From Nitrospira sp. (GTDB lineage Bacteria > Nitrospirota > Nitrospiria > Nitrospirales > Nitrospiraceae), in the NCBI GenBank assembly GCA_020846195.1, contig JADLEJ010000007.1:1-64000 (forward strand): a DNA stretch of 64,000 nucleotides, read 5' to 3'. Shown here one piece after another: positions 9,364 through 17,373 of the stretch; position 1 is the first letter of the stretch, and the number at the start of each line of letters is the position of its first letter. A program made the position numbers and the translations under genes. Under the pieces are notes generated by a model that ran no database searches, had not been told where the DNA came from, and saw nothing but the letters and a program-made list of their open reading frames with translations.

Positions 9364-10269
9364 ATGCCTACCACCGCGCTCCGCTTCGGCACCAGTTCAT
9401 GGGCCTATGAAGGCTGGCAGGGACTCGTCTATCATCGAACCTACCCAAAGAGTCGATTCAGCCAAGACACCCTCGCCGAATATGCCGCCTATCCAACTCC
9501 CGACAAACCCTTATTCTCCACAGCCGGGATCGATCATTCCTTTTACCGGCCGGCCAGTGCCACCCAGTTAGCCCACTATGCCGCGCAAGTCCCGCATGAG
9601 TTCCGCTTCTGCCAAAAGGTGTGGGAAGAGATCACCGTTCCAGCCTATGCCAACCTTCCGCGATATGGCGCGAAAGCCGGCAAGCCGAATCCGCGGTTCC
9701 TGGATGCCGGAGCCTTTCACGATCTTGTGCTGCAACCGGCCTTAACAGGGTTAGGGGCCAAGCTCGGCCCGTTCATCTTCGAGTTTCAACGCTGGGGACT
9801 CGATCCACCCGTTTTCCTCCAGTAGCTCGACCGGTTTCTCGAACAGATGCCACCCGGCCCAGCCTACGCAATCGAAGTGAGAAATCCTGCCATCCTCAGT
9901 CCGCGCTACCACGACATCCTTCGCGCGCACGGCGTGGCCCATGTCTACAATCATTGGACCGCCATGCCGCCGCTGTCCGAACAACATCGGAAATTGGAGG
10001 GAACGTTCACGGCTTCCTTCACCGTCCTTCGGCTCCTGACCCCGCTGGGACTCGCCTATGAGCGGGCCGTCGAACGCTACGCCCCCTACAATCGCATTGT
10101 GCAATCGCAGCCGCGCATGCGGCAGGAGACCATCGCGCTAGTTAAGCAAGCGAGAGCGGAGGGAAAGTCCTCATACGTCCTGGTGAATAATCGATCGGAG
10201 GGGTGCAGCCCTCTGACTGTCCAAGCCTTGCTTGAAGCGCTCGCCGTACCGGCCGGCTCTCCATTGTGA
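9364..10269 (+). pseudogene. DUF72 family protein, interrupted by one in-frame TAG
   Basis: The first 153 codons encode a typical DUF72 N-terminus (LRFGTSSWAYEGWQGLVYH, PFIFEFQRWGLDPP). They end at a TAG at 9823-9825. The same frame then continues without a shift with the rest of the family signature (LDRFLEQMPPG, YAIEVRNP, YNHWTAMPPL, NNRSEGCSPLTVQAL) to a stop at 10267-10269, giving a 301-codon gene of normal family length. One base substitution would therefore explain the break. An ATG at 9847 could in principle restart translation of the C-terminal half. The family function is unknown. Sequencing error is an alternative. Confidence 0.88.
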
Positions 10270-10324
10270 GGCCGCCAGCCGCGTGGTAGCATAACGCTCA
10301 TCCGTCCACTGAAGAGGAGGCGTT

Positions 10325-11053
10325 ATGTTTGTCCGCCACGCCACGACCAGCGTCCTGCTTCTCTCCGCACTGATCGCCCTTCCCCTTCCTTCACAAGCGG
10401 CAGAGTCCATGAACAGCCGGCTCGAAATCGCCGGCGAGTATCGCTACGCCGCCCGCGAGTCGGAGTCTGTCGCCGATGCCAATGCCCTTGCCTGCCGGGA
10501 AGCCTGGCGCCAGGCCGTGATCGACTCCTCGCTCTACCGCGAATACACCGCCTCGGTCATCGACTCGCCTCTCTTGCGCAAGCTGTCTTATACCCTTGCC
10601 GACCATCATGTTCACGATCCCCAGGTCGTCGCGCAAACAGAACGAGGACGGACCATCTCCTGCCGAGTGCAGGGCTATCTCCACATAGACGAGAGCGCGC
10701 GCGTCATGCGCACGCAGTTGACCGGCGGTCCTGCGCCAGCCGAAGGCATCGATCAGAATCGCGTCCTGCGCATTCTCACCGTGCGGGAAGAGTCCTCAAA
10801 CATTATTGCGATTCAATACCAGGCGATCAAGCGGCTAGACTGGCTCGGCACCCACTACCAAGGCGGCTTGCGGGAATCCGCGGATATCATGGTGGACTTC
10901 TACGACGATGCGGGACTTCTGCTGAAGACCGAACGCTACGCGGCCAGGCGGACACCGTCAGGCGACGACGTGATGAACCCGGGAGCCGTAGCCATTCTGA
11001 AAGTCGCCAAACCGGCGGAGGCCAAAACCTTTCGCGTCTGGCTGGTGAAATAA
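10325..11053 (+). CDS. secreted protein, unknown function
   Basis: The 242-residue product has a Sec signal peptide (residues 1-26, ending LPSQAAE). The mature N-terminal part (ASESVADANALACREAWRQA-like region around residues 45-65) resembles the LPP20/flagellar-T-type pattern in which an alpha helix packs on a sheet, but the match is weak. The C-terminal half (residues 140-240) contains beta-strands ending in VWLVK. A strong GAGGAGG ribosome binding site at 10313-10319 supports the ATG at 10325. The gene appears monocistronic. Confidence 0.7.
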   Translation: MFVRHATTSVLLLSALIALPLPSQAAESMNSRLEIAGEYRYAARESESVADANALACREAWRQAVIDSSLYREYTASVIDSPLLRKLSYTLADHHVHDPQVVAQTERGRTISCRVQGYLHIDESARVMRTQLTGGPAPAEGIDQNRVLRILTVREESSNIIAIQYQAIKRLDWLGTHYQGGLRESADIMVDFYDDAGLLLKTERYAARRTPSGDDVMNPGAVAILKVAKPAEAKTFRVWLVK

Positions 11054-11192
11054 CTCTGCTTCCGTCCATCCTCGCCCTCTGCACACCTAGAACAGACAAC
11101 AGTCTTTTCGCATCCCCCTTTAGTTACACGAACCACCAGCCGATAGAGATAGCCGAGGGCCGCTACGAGACCGTCAACGAGGAGCGACTACC

Positions 11193-12050
11193 ATGGCATC
11201 GGCGCAAGAGCTCGTCCAATCCTGTTCCAATATCTTCACCCTGCCGGAAATTTATTTTCGCGTCAGGGATGTCGTCGACAACCACGACTCGACCATGGAC
11301 GACCTCGCCAATGCGCTGAAGCTCGACCCCGCCATCTCCGCCCGGCTCCTAAAGATCGTCAACAGCCCCTTTTATGGATTTCCGAAACAGATCGATACCA
11401 TTACCCGCGCCGTGAATCTCATCGGCATGCAAGCCGTCAGCGACCTCGTCACCGCCACCACCATCGGACGGACGTTCACCGGCATGACCACCGAAGTGAT
11501 GGATCTCTCCGCCTATTGGCGCAAAAGCGTGCTCTCCGCATTGATGGCGGGGAAAATCGCCAAAGCCTGCAGCATCGACGACAGCGAACGGTTCTTTATC
11601 GAAGGGCTGTTGCGCGACATCGGCCACCTCGTCCTCTATCAGACCATCCCGCAACGCGCCCAATCCGCGCTCATCGAAGCCGGCAACCTCGGCACCCCGC
11701 TCGCCGAAGTGGAACAGTCCAGCATCGGCTGCGACTTCGCCGAAGTCGGCGCGGAACTCATTCGCTCCTGGGGCATGCCGGTGCAAATCGAGCAGGCCAT
11801 CCGCCATCAGCTCAGCCCCGACGAGGCCGGCGAATACGCCCTCCATGCCTCCATCGTCCACCTCGCCGGCGTCATCGCCGACTACAGCGAATTACCCAAA
11901 GCTCAGATCCCGCCCATACTCCCTTTCCATCTCTACGCGCTCCAGACCACCCAATTCAAAGACAGCAACCGTCCAGCCCTGCTCACAGAGGCGCATGCGG
12001 CCTTGGAAGAAACGCTGGCGCTGTTCAGCCCCATGGCCATGGCCGCTTAA
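11193..12050 (+). CDS. HDOD domain signalling protein
   Basis: The 285-residue protein is almost entirely an HDOD domain, a catalytically inactive relative of HD phosphohydrolases used in signalling. Evidence is the helical N-terminal part with LPEIYFRVRDVV, the segment ISARLLKIVNSPFYGFPKQI, and GLLRDIGHLVL, where the family's HD is replaced by RD. No GGDEF, EAL or receiver domain is attached. GAGGAG upstream supports the ATG at 11193. The partner is unknown. Confidence 0.9.
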   Translation: MASAQELVQSCSNIFTLPEIYFRVRDVVDNHDSTMDDLANALKLDPAISARLLKIVNSPFYGFPKQIDTITRAVNLIGMQAVSDLVTATTIGRTFTGMTTEVMDLSAYWRKSVLSALMAGKIAKACSIDDSERFFIEGLLRDIGHLVLYQTIPQRAQSALIEAGNLGTPLAEVEQSSIGCDFAEVGAELIRSWGMPVQIEQAIRHQLSPDEAGEYALHASIVHLAGVIADYSELPKAQIPPILPFHLYALQTTQFKDSNRPALLTEAHAALEETLALFSPMAMAA

Positions 12051-12191
12051 GCGGGAAGCCCTCTGCGGAAAGAACGCGCCTGGTCGGATATCAGACGACC
12101 GCTGATACACCTCCCAAGAACATCGCCCAACAGCGCTCCCTTGCCGAGAAGCGCACAATTCTTGGCGTGACTTGGCCCGACACAGATCCCC

Positions 12192-13721
12192 TCACTGAAA
12201 CACGTACACCGCCCCGCTATTGGACGCGCTGTTGTCGGCCTGATCGCCGTTGAGCCCAACCGCGTTGCTGCCCTCCCCAGGAGCCCCAACCGCCAGCCTG
12301 TCACCACTCAGCGCAATACTCGAACCAAAATAATCGAATTCATTCGTGTTCGAGGCTTTCAGATACGTTTGCTGCGACCAGCCGCTCCCGCTGCGCGTGA
12401 ACACATAGATCGCCCCGCTGTCTCCTTCGCTGTTGTCGGTCTGATCGCCGTTGAGCCCAACCGCGTTGCTGCCCTCACCCGTAGCTCCGACCACCAAGGT
12501 GCCGCCGCTCAGAGCCAGGGTGCCGCCGAAGAGATCGCTCGTGCCAGGATTCGACGCTTTCAGATAGGCCTGCTGGGTCCAGCTTCCATTCGTGCGCGTA
12601 AAGACATACACCGCCCCGCTGTCCACGGCGCTGTTATCGGTCTGATCGCCGTTGCTCCCGGTCGCGGCACTGGCCTCCCCCGTGGCTCCGGCCACCAGCG
12701 TGTCACCGCTCAGGGCCAGGGCACTGCCGAAAACATCCCCCGCATCCACAGTCGATGCTTTGAGATAGGCCTGCTGGGACCAACTTCCGTTTGTGCGCAT
12801 GAACACATAGGCGGCGCCGCTATCCGCGGCACTATTGTCGGTCTGGAAGCCATTGATCCCGGTCGCGGCACTATCCTCCTGGTACGCCCCGACCACCAAC
12901 GTATCCCCGCTCAGCGTCACCGCGCTGCCGAAGCGGTCCCCTGCACCGGCATTCGACGCTTTCAGATAGGCCTCCTGCGACCAGATGCCCCCGCTGCGCG
13001 TGAACACATAGGCGGCACCGCTATCTCCGGCGCTGTTGTCGGTCTGATCGCCGTTGACTCCCGTCGCATTGCTGTCTTCCTGATACGCCCCGACCACCAG
13101 CGTATCGCCGCTCAAAGCCAGGGCACTGCCGAAGAGATCGCTCGCGCCAGGGTTCGACGCTTTCAGATAGGCCTGCTGGGTCCAGCTTCCATTCGTGCGC
13201 GTAAAGACATACACCGCCCCGCTGTCCACGGCGCTGTTGTCGGTCTGAATACCATTGATCCCAGCCGCGGCGCTGTCCTCCTGCCAAGCCCCCACCGCCA
13301 GGGTGTCGCCACTCAAAGCCAGGGCCACACCAAAACGGTCGACTGCGCCCGCATTCGACGCTTTCAGATAGGCCTGCTGAACCCAGGTTCCATTCGTGCG
13401 CGTAAAAACGTACACCGCCCCACTGTCGCCCACAGTGTTGTCCGTCTGGATTCCGTTGAGCCCGGAGCTGTCTTCCTTCCAAGCCCCCACCACCAGCGTG
13501 TCACCGTCCAACGCAACTTGAATGCCAAACTGATCCTCTGAATTCGTATTCGACGCTTTCGCGTACGCTTGCTGAATCAGGGACGCCGAGAGAGTCGGGA
13601 CTCCGGCCGATACCGACGGCGCATGCTCCAGACAGCCAGTCAGCCCAAACAGAAAACCACACACCAGCAGGCTCCGCGGGATCGCCACGCACACTCTCGC
13701 GGCCATGAGACCCTGATTCAT
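12192..13721 (-). CDS. FG-GAP repeat lipoprotein (seven repeats)
   Basis: The 509-residue surface-type lipoprotein has a signal peptide with lipobox FGLTGC (Cys near residue 30), followed by seven tandem units of about 67 residues. Each unit contains KASN..., an FG-x-ALSGDTLxVGA strand, a DNSxxDSGA loop and a YVFTRTNGSW strand, matching integrin-like FG-GAP/beta-propeller repeats. The seven units are compatible with one seven-bladed propeller. Some units are almost identical at the DNA level (see the repeat entries). A similar protein is encoded at 24353. Function unknown; adhesion or ligand binding is inferred from the fold. Confidence 0.88.
   Translation of the reverse strand: MNQGLMAARVCVAIPRSLLVCGFLFGLTGCLEHAPSVSAGVPTLSASLIQQAYAKASNTNSEDQFGIQVALDGDTLVVGAWKEDSSGLNGIQTDNTVGDSGAVYVFTRTNGTWVQQAYLKASNAGAVDRFGVALALSGDTLAVGAWQEDSAAAGINGIQTDNSAVDSGAVYVFTRTNGSWTQQAYLKASNPGASDLFGSALALSGDTLVVGAYQEDSNATGVNGDQTDNSAGDSGAAYVFTRSGGIWSQEAYLKASNAGAGDRFGSAVTLSGDTLVVGAYQEDSAATGINGFQTDNSAADSGAAYVFMRTNGSWSQQAYLKASTVDAGDVFGSALALSGDTLVAGATGEASAATGSNGDQTDNSAVDSGAVYVFTRTNGSWTQQAYLKASNPGTSDLFGGTLALSGGTLVVGATGEGSNAVGLNGDQTDNSEGDSGAIYVFTRSGSGWSQQTYLKASNTNEFDYFGSSIALSGDRLAVGAPGEGSNAVGLNGDQADNSASNSGAVYVFQ
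12525..12645 (-). repeat. intragenic direct repeat, copy A
   Basis: These 121 bases inside the FG-GAP gene match copy B (13128-13248) at 118 positions by eye. The copies are offset by 603 bases, which is exactly three 201-base repeat units, so recombination between them would remove or add three propeller units in frame. Confidence 0.9.
13128..13248 (-). repeat. intragenic direct repeat, copy B
   Basis: Second copy of the 121-base repeat within the FG-GAP lipoprotein gene, differing from copy A at three bases. Encodes the SGAVYVFTRTNGSWTQQAYL region and its flanks. Confidence 0.9.
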
Positions 13722-14237
13722 ACGCCATCCTCATTCTGTGCCGTCTGGAAGCTGCCTCGATCATGAGCCTTCATCACGTCTCTCACTCGCCCCTCGACCG
13801 GCTCACAGCAGATAGAACCATCCACCTCTTCACAGAGGGTTCGATCGACAGAATGCGTTCAACTCTCCCCAGACAGACTGGTCCGAACACAGATATCCCA
13901 TACCCATGAGACATCCCCATGGGACTATTCGTCAGTCTTGTGCAAAACTTTAGCGATACGAATGCTAGGCGAGAACCACGAAGAACCCATCCACGTCGGC
14001 AAGGATCTATCGCTGTTGCAGATTGCTCATATCAACGCTCGGCAGGGGCATATCGCCACAGGTTGCTATCCCTTGTTCCACTTCGACCGGCTCAGAGCCG
14101 CTGAATGGAACCACAGGCATGAGATGTTGAGAGAAGAGCTCGATTCGGATTCGAGGCGCGGCGTCAATTGTGGGAAACACCCAAAGGGGTCAGGTCTTGC
14201 AATCGAACATTACTCCCCCTGTTCGCTCTACACCTTC
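13722..14237. other. intergenic stretch with no recognised gene
   Basis: About 515 bases lie between the start of the FG-GAP lipoprotein and the end of the next minus-strand gene. The open frames here carry no recognisable protein pattern. The promoter of the FG-GAP gene must lie near 13725-13900, but no confident -35/-10 pair was identified. Confidence 0.5.
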
Positions 14238-14480
14238 TCATTTGACTGCCGCGCATCCCACATTCACACCCATCACCACACACGTCACGAGCTGACCGTC
14301 GATGCCTTTCGTCGCCGTCTGGCCATCTTTGACAGCTTTGGCAATCATCCCGAGCAAATCGGGCTCGATGAACCAAAAATCGACATAGGCGATACCCTGC
14401 GCCGCACCGACGTTTGCATAGTTCGTGGCCAGCGGATGGGCCAACGGTTCAATTGGCTTCAATCGCACATTCACCGTCAT
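14238..14480 (-). CDS. small conserved-looking protein, unknown function
   Basis: The 80-residue product (MTVNVRLKPIEPLAHPLATN...) contains YANVGAAQGIAYVDFWFIEP, which loosely recalls DUF3467-type proteins; that link is weak. The ATG at 14480 is preceded by AAGAGAAGGCG, better than the GTG at 14504. The C-terminus after QLVT looks short compared with what I would expect, so a late frameshift or truncation is possible. Function unknown. Confidence 0.5.
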   Translation of the reverse strand: MTVNVRLKPIEPLAHPLATNYANVGAAQGIAYVDFWFIEPDLLGMIAKAVKDGQTATKGIDGQLVTCVVMGVNVGCAAVK

Positions 14481-14660
14481 CGCCTTCTCTTTTGCATTAC
14501 TCACATCACTCTATTCATTCTCATCATGAATCCTACTAAATGATCGCGCACGCGAAGGATATAGCAGGAGGAGGGAAGGGCTTGTCAAGCAGCCACGCCA
14601 TCGATCATCCTACATGCCCTCTTCGTTCTTCTCGCGCGAAGACTATGCTACACTCACGCT

Positions 14661-14999
14661 ATGTCTACGCCCGCTGCGCACACTCCGGCTTCGCCACTAA
14701 AACTCCTTCCGGCCTATCTCGGCGCCACGTCTATCGACGAGGCCCTCCGAACAGACCGAGGCAAGCGAATGTTATGGATAGAGATTCTCCTGAACGATCA
14801 GCTGGACGTGAGCCCATGGCAGACGAATCCCGCCATGCAACAGGCCTATCAAACCGCCTGCCGTTGGTATACGCACTATCGCCGCTTGCTCACGTCGCTC
14901 TTCGACCGGGCGCCGCTCCCCTCCGATTCCGGCCCGATCGACTTTCGCGACTACCGTATGTTTGCCGAGGCGGTCTACTTTGCCTACGCTCACCGCTAA
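14661..14999 (+). CDS. small helical protein paired with nucleotidyltransferase-like gene
   Basis: The 112-residue product is rich in aromatic and Leu residues and predicted helical (LWIEILLNDQLDV, ACRWYTHYRRLLTSLF, FAEAVYFAYAHR). It overlaps the 5' end of the nucleotidyltransferase-like gene that follows, an arrangement typical of toxin-antitoxin-like or regulatory pairs. No family was recognised with confidence. Because the partner is broken, this gene may be a remnant too. Confidence 0.55.
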   Translation: MSTPAAHTPASPLKLLPAYLGATSIDEALRTDRGKRMLWIEILLNDQLDVSPWQTNPAMQQAYQTACRWYTHYRRLLTSLFDRAPLPSDSGPIDFRDYRMFAEAVYFAYAHR

Positions 15000-15514
15000 A
15001 CATCTGATCGACCTGCTCTCTCAGTTCGTCCGTGAAACCGGCACGCCCGTCGATCTGCTCGTGGTCGGCGCACTCGCCCTGCACGCCTATGGCATCTCGG
15101 ACCGTGCGACGCGCGATGTGGGTGGATGGAGAGATCAATGGTCCGCTGGCGCCGCTGCTGAATTTTCTGACCGCACAGCAAGTACCGGCTGACTTAACGC
15201 AGAACTTTTCTGGCTGGTCCATTGTAGCCATGCCACCGGGTTACCGTGACCGCGCCACATCCCTTGTCAACCAGCCCAATCTCCACGTGCGTGTCCTGGC
15301 TCCCCTCGACTTCGTGATCGCGAAACTCCGTCGAGGAACCGACCTTGATTTTGATGATGCTTTGCTGGTTGCCCAACATTACCGGCTCTCGGCTGACTCA
15401 ATCCAAGCTGGCGCCAGGGCGGCCATTGCCGCTTCCCCGCAAGACACCGCGCTATTTCTCTTTCAGAAAACAGTCGACCTCTTCTGCATCACTCTCTCTT
15501 CTCCGCCTTCATAG
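14980..15514 (+). pseudogene. nucleotidyltransferase-like (DUF6036 type) gene, frameshifted
   Basis: Two reading frames together encode one protein. The upstream frame gives LIDLLSQFVRETGTPVDLLV, VGALALHAYG and RATRDV. It then fails near 15120, and the +1 frame continues with DGEINGPLAPLLNFL through LAPLDFVIAKLRRGTDLDFDD and ALLVAQHYRLS to 15514. In the family RATRDV is usually followed by D-A-E/D and then V-D. An 8-base deletion leaving a single G between GATGTG and GTGGAT would produce exactly this break and would also remove the catalytic-type acidic residues. A TTG at 14980 or 14962 would serve as start, overlapping the preceding gene. Confidence 0.8.
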
Positions 15515-15538
15515 ACGCACACCTGCCCAAACAACACA

Positions 15539-15571
15539 AAGGGGAGCCTTCCTCGCGGAAGACTCCCCCTT
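15539..15571 (-). terminator. terminator hairpin downstream of SPFH gene
   Basis: An inverted repeat pairs AAGGGGAG with CTCCCCCTT around an inner TTCC/GGAA stem and a small loop. Read on the minus strand it is followed by TTTGTGTTGTTT, as expected for a rho-independent terminator of the SPFH gene; it could also stop plus-strand transcription from the pseudogene. Confidence 0.75.
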
Positions 15572-15601
15572 CAACAAAACAAAAAACTCGGTCAAGCGCT
15601 G

Positions 15602-16438
15602 TTACTGGCCCGACGCCAGCGGCGGCATGTTGATGCCGACGCGTTCGAGGCCCATGATGACGGTCAGGGCACTCGGCGAATGCTGGACGATTTCTTTTTG
15701 CACTTCGATGCGGCGCAGGTCGACGAATTCCGGCGCGGTCAGGCCAAGCGATTCGCGATAGGCTCGGTCGGCGATGCCACGCTGTTTTTCAGCTTTCTCG
15801 CGCGACTCTTCCGCTTTTTGAAATTCCACCATCGTGATCTTGCGCTGTTCTTGAATGATGGTCTGCGTCGTCTGCTCGACCACGCCTTTGGGCGGCAGAA
15901 TGCTGCCGACGACGACGCGGTTCAGCCGGACGGGAATCCCCTGTTTCTCGATCAGCTTGGTTTGCACTTCCTTGGCGATGGCATCCTGCAATTTCTGTCT
16001 GGTGGTCGGATCCGTCGTCAGCTGAAAGAGCGGATACTTTTGCACCTCTTCACGCACAAACGTACGGAACGCTTCCTTCGCGTTATTGGCATACCAGTTC
16101 GGCCCATACTTACTGATCAGCTCAGGCGAGCGCCCCTCGATCACGTTCGCGATCAAAAAGGCATCGAACGACACCGGCGCGTTTTCGGCTGAGATAATAT
16201 CGAAATGCTCGGAGTACTGGACCGGCCTGATATCGACATCCACCACTTTAGTCGTTGGGGCCACCACGACTCGACCCGTTTTGGTGGGCACCGGATCGAC
16301 CCCGCCATGGCCGAAAAAGAAGGGCTGCTCGACCAGCACCCCTTCGTGGCCGGCCTCAATCGCCACGCATCCGGTTCCCACAGCCATCAATCCGATGGCC
16401 AACACTATTCCACACAGGCTCATTGCGCCTCTCTTCAT
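15602..16438 (-). CDS. SPFH/prohibitin-family lipoprotein
   Basis: The 278-residue protein carries an SPFH (band 7) domain at about residues 25-210 (HEGVLVEQPFFFG, DIISAENAPVSFDAFLIANV, VRLNRVVVGSILPP) and a helical C-terminal region (EQRKITMVEFQKAEESREKA). Unusually, the N-terminus ends in a lipobox (AVGTGC, Cys near residue 24), so it seems to be lipid-anchored and not held by a plain transmembrane helix. The ATG at 16438 follows GGAGGAGCGT; a longer in-frame extension to 16483 lacks support. Partner proteins such as NfeD are not adjacent. Confidence 0.85.
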   Translation of the reverse strand: MKRGAMSLCGIVLAIGLMAVGTGCVAIEAGHEGVLVEQPFFFGHGGVDPVPTKTGRVVVAPTTKVVDVDIRPVQYSEHFDIISAENAPVSFDAFLIANVIEGRSPELISKYGPNWYANNAKEAFRTFVREEVQKYPLFQLTTDPTTRQKLQDAIAKEVQTKLIEKQGIPVRLNRVVVGSILPPKGVVEQTTQTIIQEQRKITMVEFQKAEESREKAEKQRGIADRAYRESLGLTAPEFVDLRRIEVQKEIVQHSPSALTVIMGLERVGINMPPLASGQ

Positions 16439-16653
16439 ACGCTCCTCCTCGGTTAGCCTCGTCTCCAGAACAAGACCGTGCAAGACGATGACGGGTGAAT
16501 AGCCGGCACCTCATCAACCGCGAACCAATTTCATGGCGATACCTTACGAAGCGCTTTGACGGAATGTCAAACTACGACGGGAGAGCGATGCCTCGCACGA
16601 AACCCCGCAGGGGTTGGGCAAGCGATGGATAGAACAGGTATTCGAGCAAGGCC

Positions 16654-17055
16654 CTAGAAGATGCCGGCCTGCTTCTGCAACCAGCGCACATACTTGATGA
16701 TCTGATCCACATCTTCGGGGGTCACCGCATCGATTTTCGGCATGTTCCCGAATTCCCAGTGATGGGCCTTCACCCCGTTGGCCGCCGCGCGCTGGAAGGC
16801 AGGATCGCCGTGATGATTGGGTTCATAAATTTTATGGACCAGCGGCGGACCCTGGCTCGTCCCGACCCCGCCCTTGCCATGACAGGCTGAACAGTTGGCC
16901 GCAAACTTGCCTTCTCCCGCCTGCAATTCAGCCGGCACCGCAATAGTTGCCGCCGTTTTCGGCGCCGATTCCCCCTGGCTGCATGCCGGAGCCGCTCCAA
17001 CGACACACAACAACAGCGCCCAGCAACAAATCCGTGAGGTCTTCGAGGTCTTCAT
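16654..17055 (-). CDS. class I c-type cytochrome
   Basis: The 133-residue protein has a signal peptide (possibly lipoprotein, APAC near residue 25) and one haem-binding motif CSACH at about residue 56, with a candidate distal Met in FGNMPKID. It is therefore a periplasmic monohaem electron carrier. It follows a 55-residue membrane protein on the same strand with an 8-base gap, so the two are probably cotranscribed. Confidence 0.9.
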   Translation of the reverse strand: MKTSKTSRICCWALLLCVVGAAPACSQGESAPKTAATIAVPAELQAGEGKFAANCSACHGKGGVGTSQGPPLVHKIYEPNHHGDPAFQRAAANGVKAHHWEFGNMPKIDAVTPEDVDQIIKYVRWLQKQAGIF

Positions 17056-17063
17056 GGTGCGGA

Positions 17064-17231
17064 TTACTCCTTCGGCGCGGATGGGTCGGACGATGCGGAC
17101 GGCTTGCCAAATTGCTCCCGCAGCATCGCCTCGGTTTTCGCCAGTGTCATGCGCCGATACAGCCGCGCGCCGACCGGCACGAGAACGATCAGTCCGATAG
17201 TCAGATACATGAAAAATTCTTCGGGAGACAT
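17064..17231 (-). CDS. 55-residue single-pass membrane protein
   Basis: This short gene encodes MSPEEFFMYLTIGLIVLVPV followed by a basic stretch (GARLYRRM) and a charged, Ser/Pro-rich tail ending in APKE. It has one clear transmembrane segment (residues 7-22) with positive residues after it. Its stop is 8 bases before the cytochrome c start, suggesting an operon and possibly an accessory subunit for a redox complex. The latter is inference from position only. Confidence 0.65.
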   Translation of the reverse strand: MSPEEFFMYLTIGLIVLVPVGARLYRRMTLAKTEAMLREQFGKPSASSDPSAPKE

Positions 17232-17249
17232 AGATATTGAGCGCTCCTA

Positions 17250-17373
17250 GAGGATGTTCAAACCAGCCGTTCAGCTAGGCCTCAGCGAGTGAGGACCTGA
17301 GACGTACTGTTTCATGTACGTTGAAGGTCCGAGGGACGCGAGAACGACGCTGACGGCTTGTTTCAACATCCTC
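17250..17373. repeat. 124-bp palindromic intergenic element
   Basis: The ends form a long imperfect inverted repeat: GAGGATGTTCAAACCAGCCG at the left and, on the right, a segment whose reverse complement is GAGGATGTTGAAACAAGCCG, each followed by T/-CAGC. The interior has a further hairpin (GACGTAC/GTACGTT at about 17309-17330). The right end overlaps the queC stop codon. It resembles a MITE/REP-like element that I associate with Nitrospira genomes; no second copy was seen in this window. Confidence 0.8.

Noticed and set aside
12369..13541. 390-codon open frame opposite the FG-GAP gene
   Set aside because: Apparent repeats are only the reverse complement of the real repeat gene.
12192..13721. 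CRISPR-like repeat array
   Set aside because: Repeats are coding, about 201 bases long and diverged in step with a protein repeat; no spacer structure.
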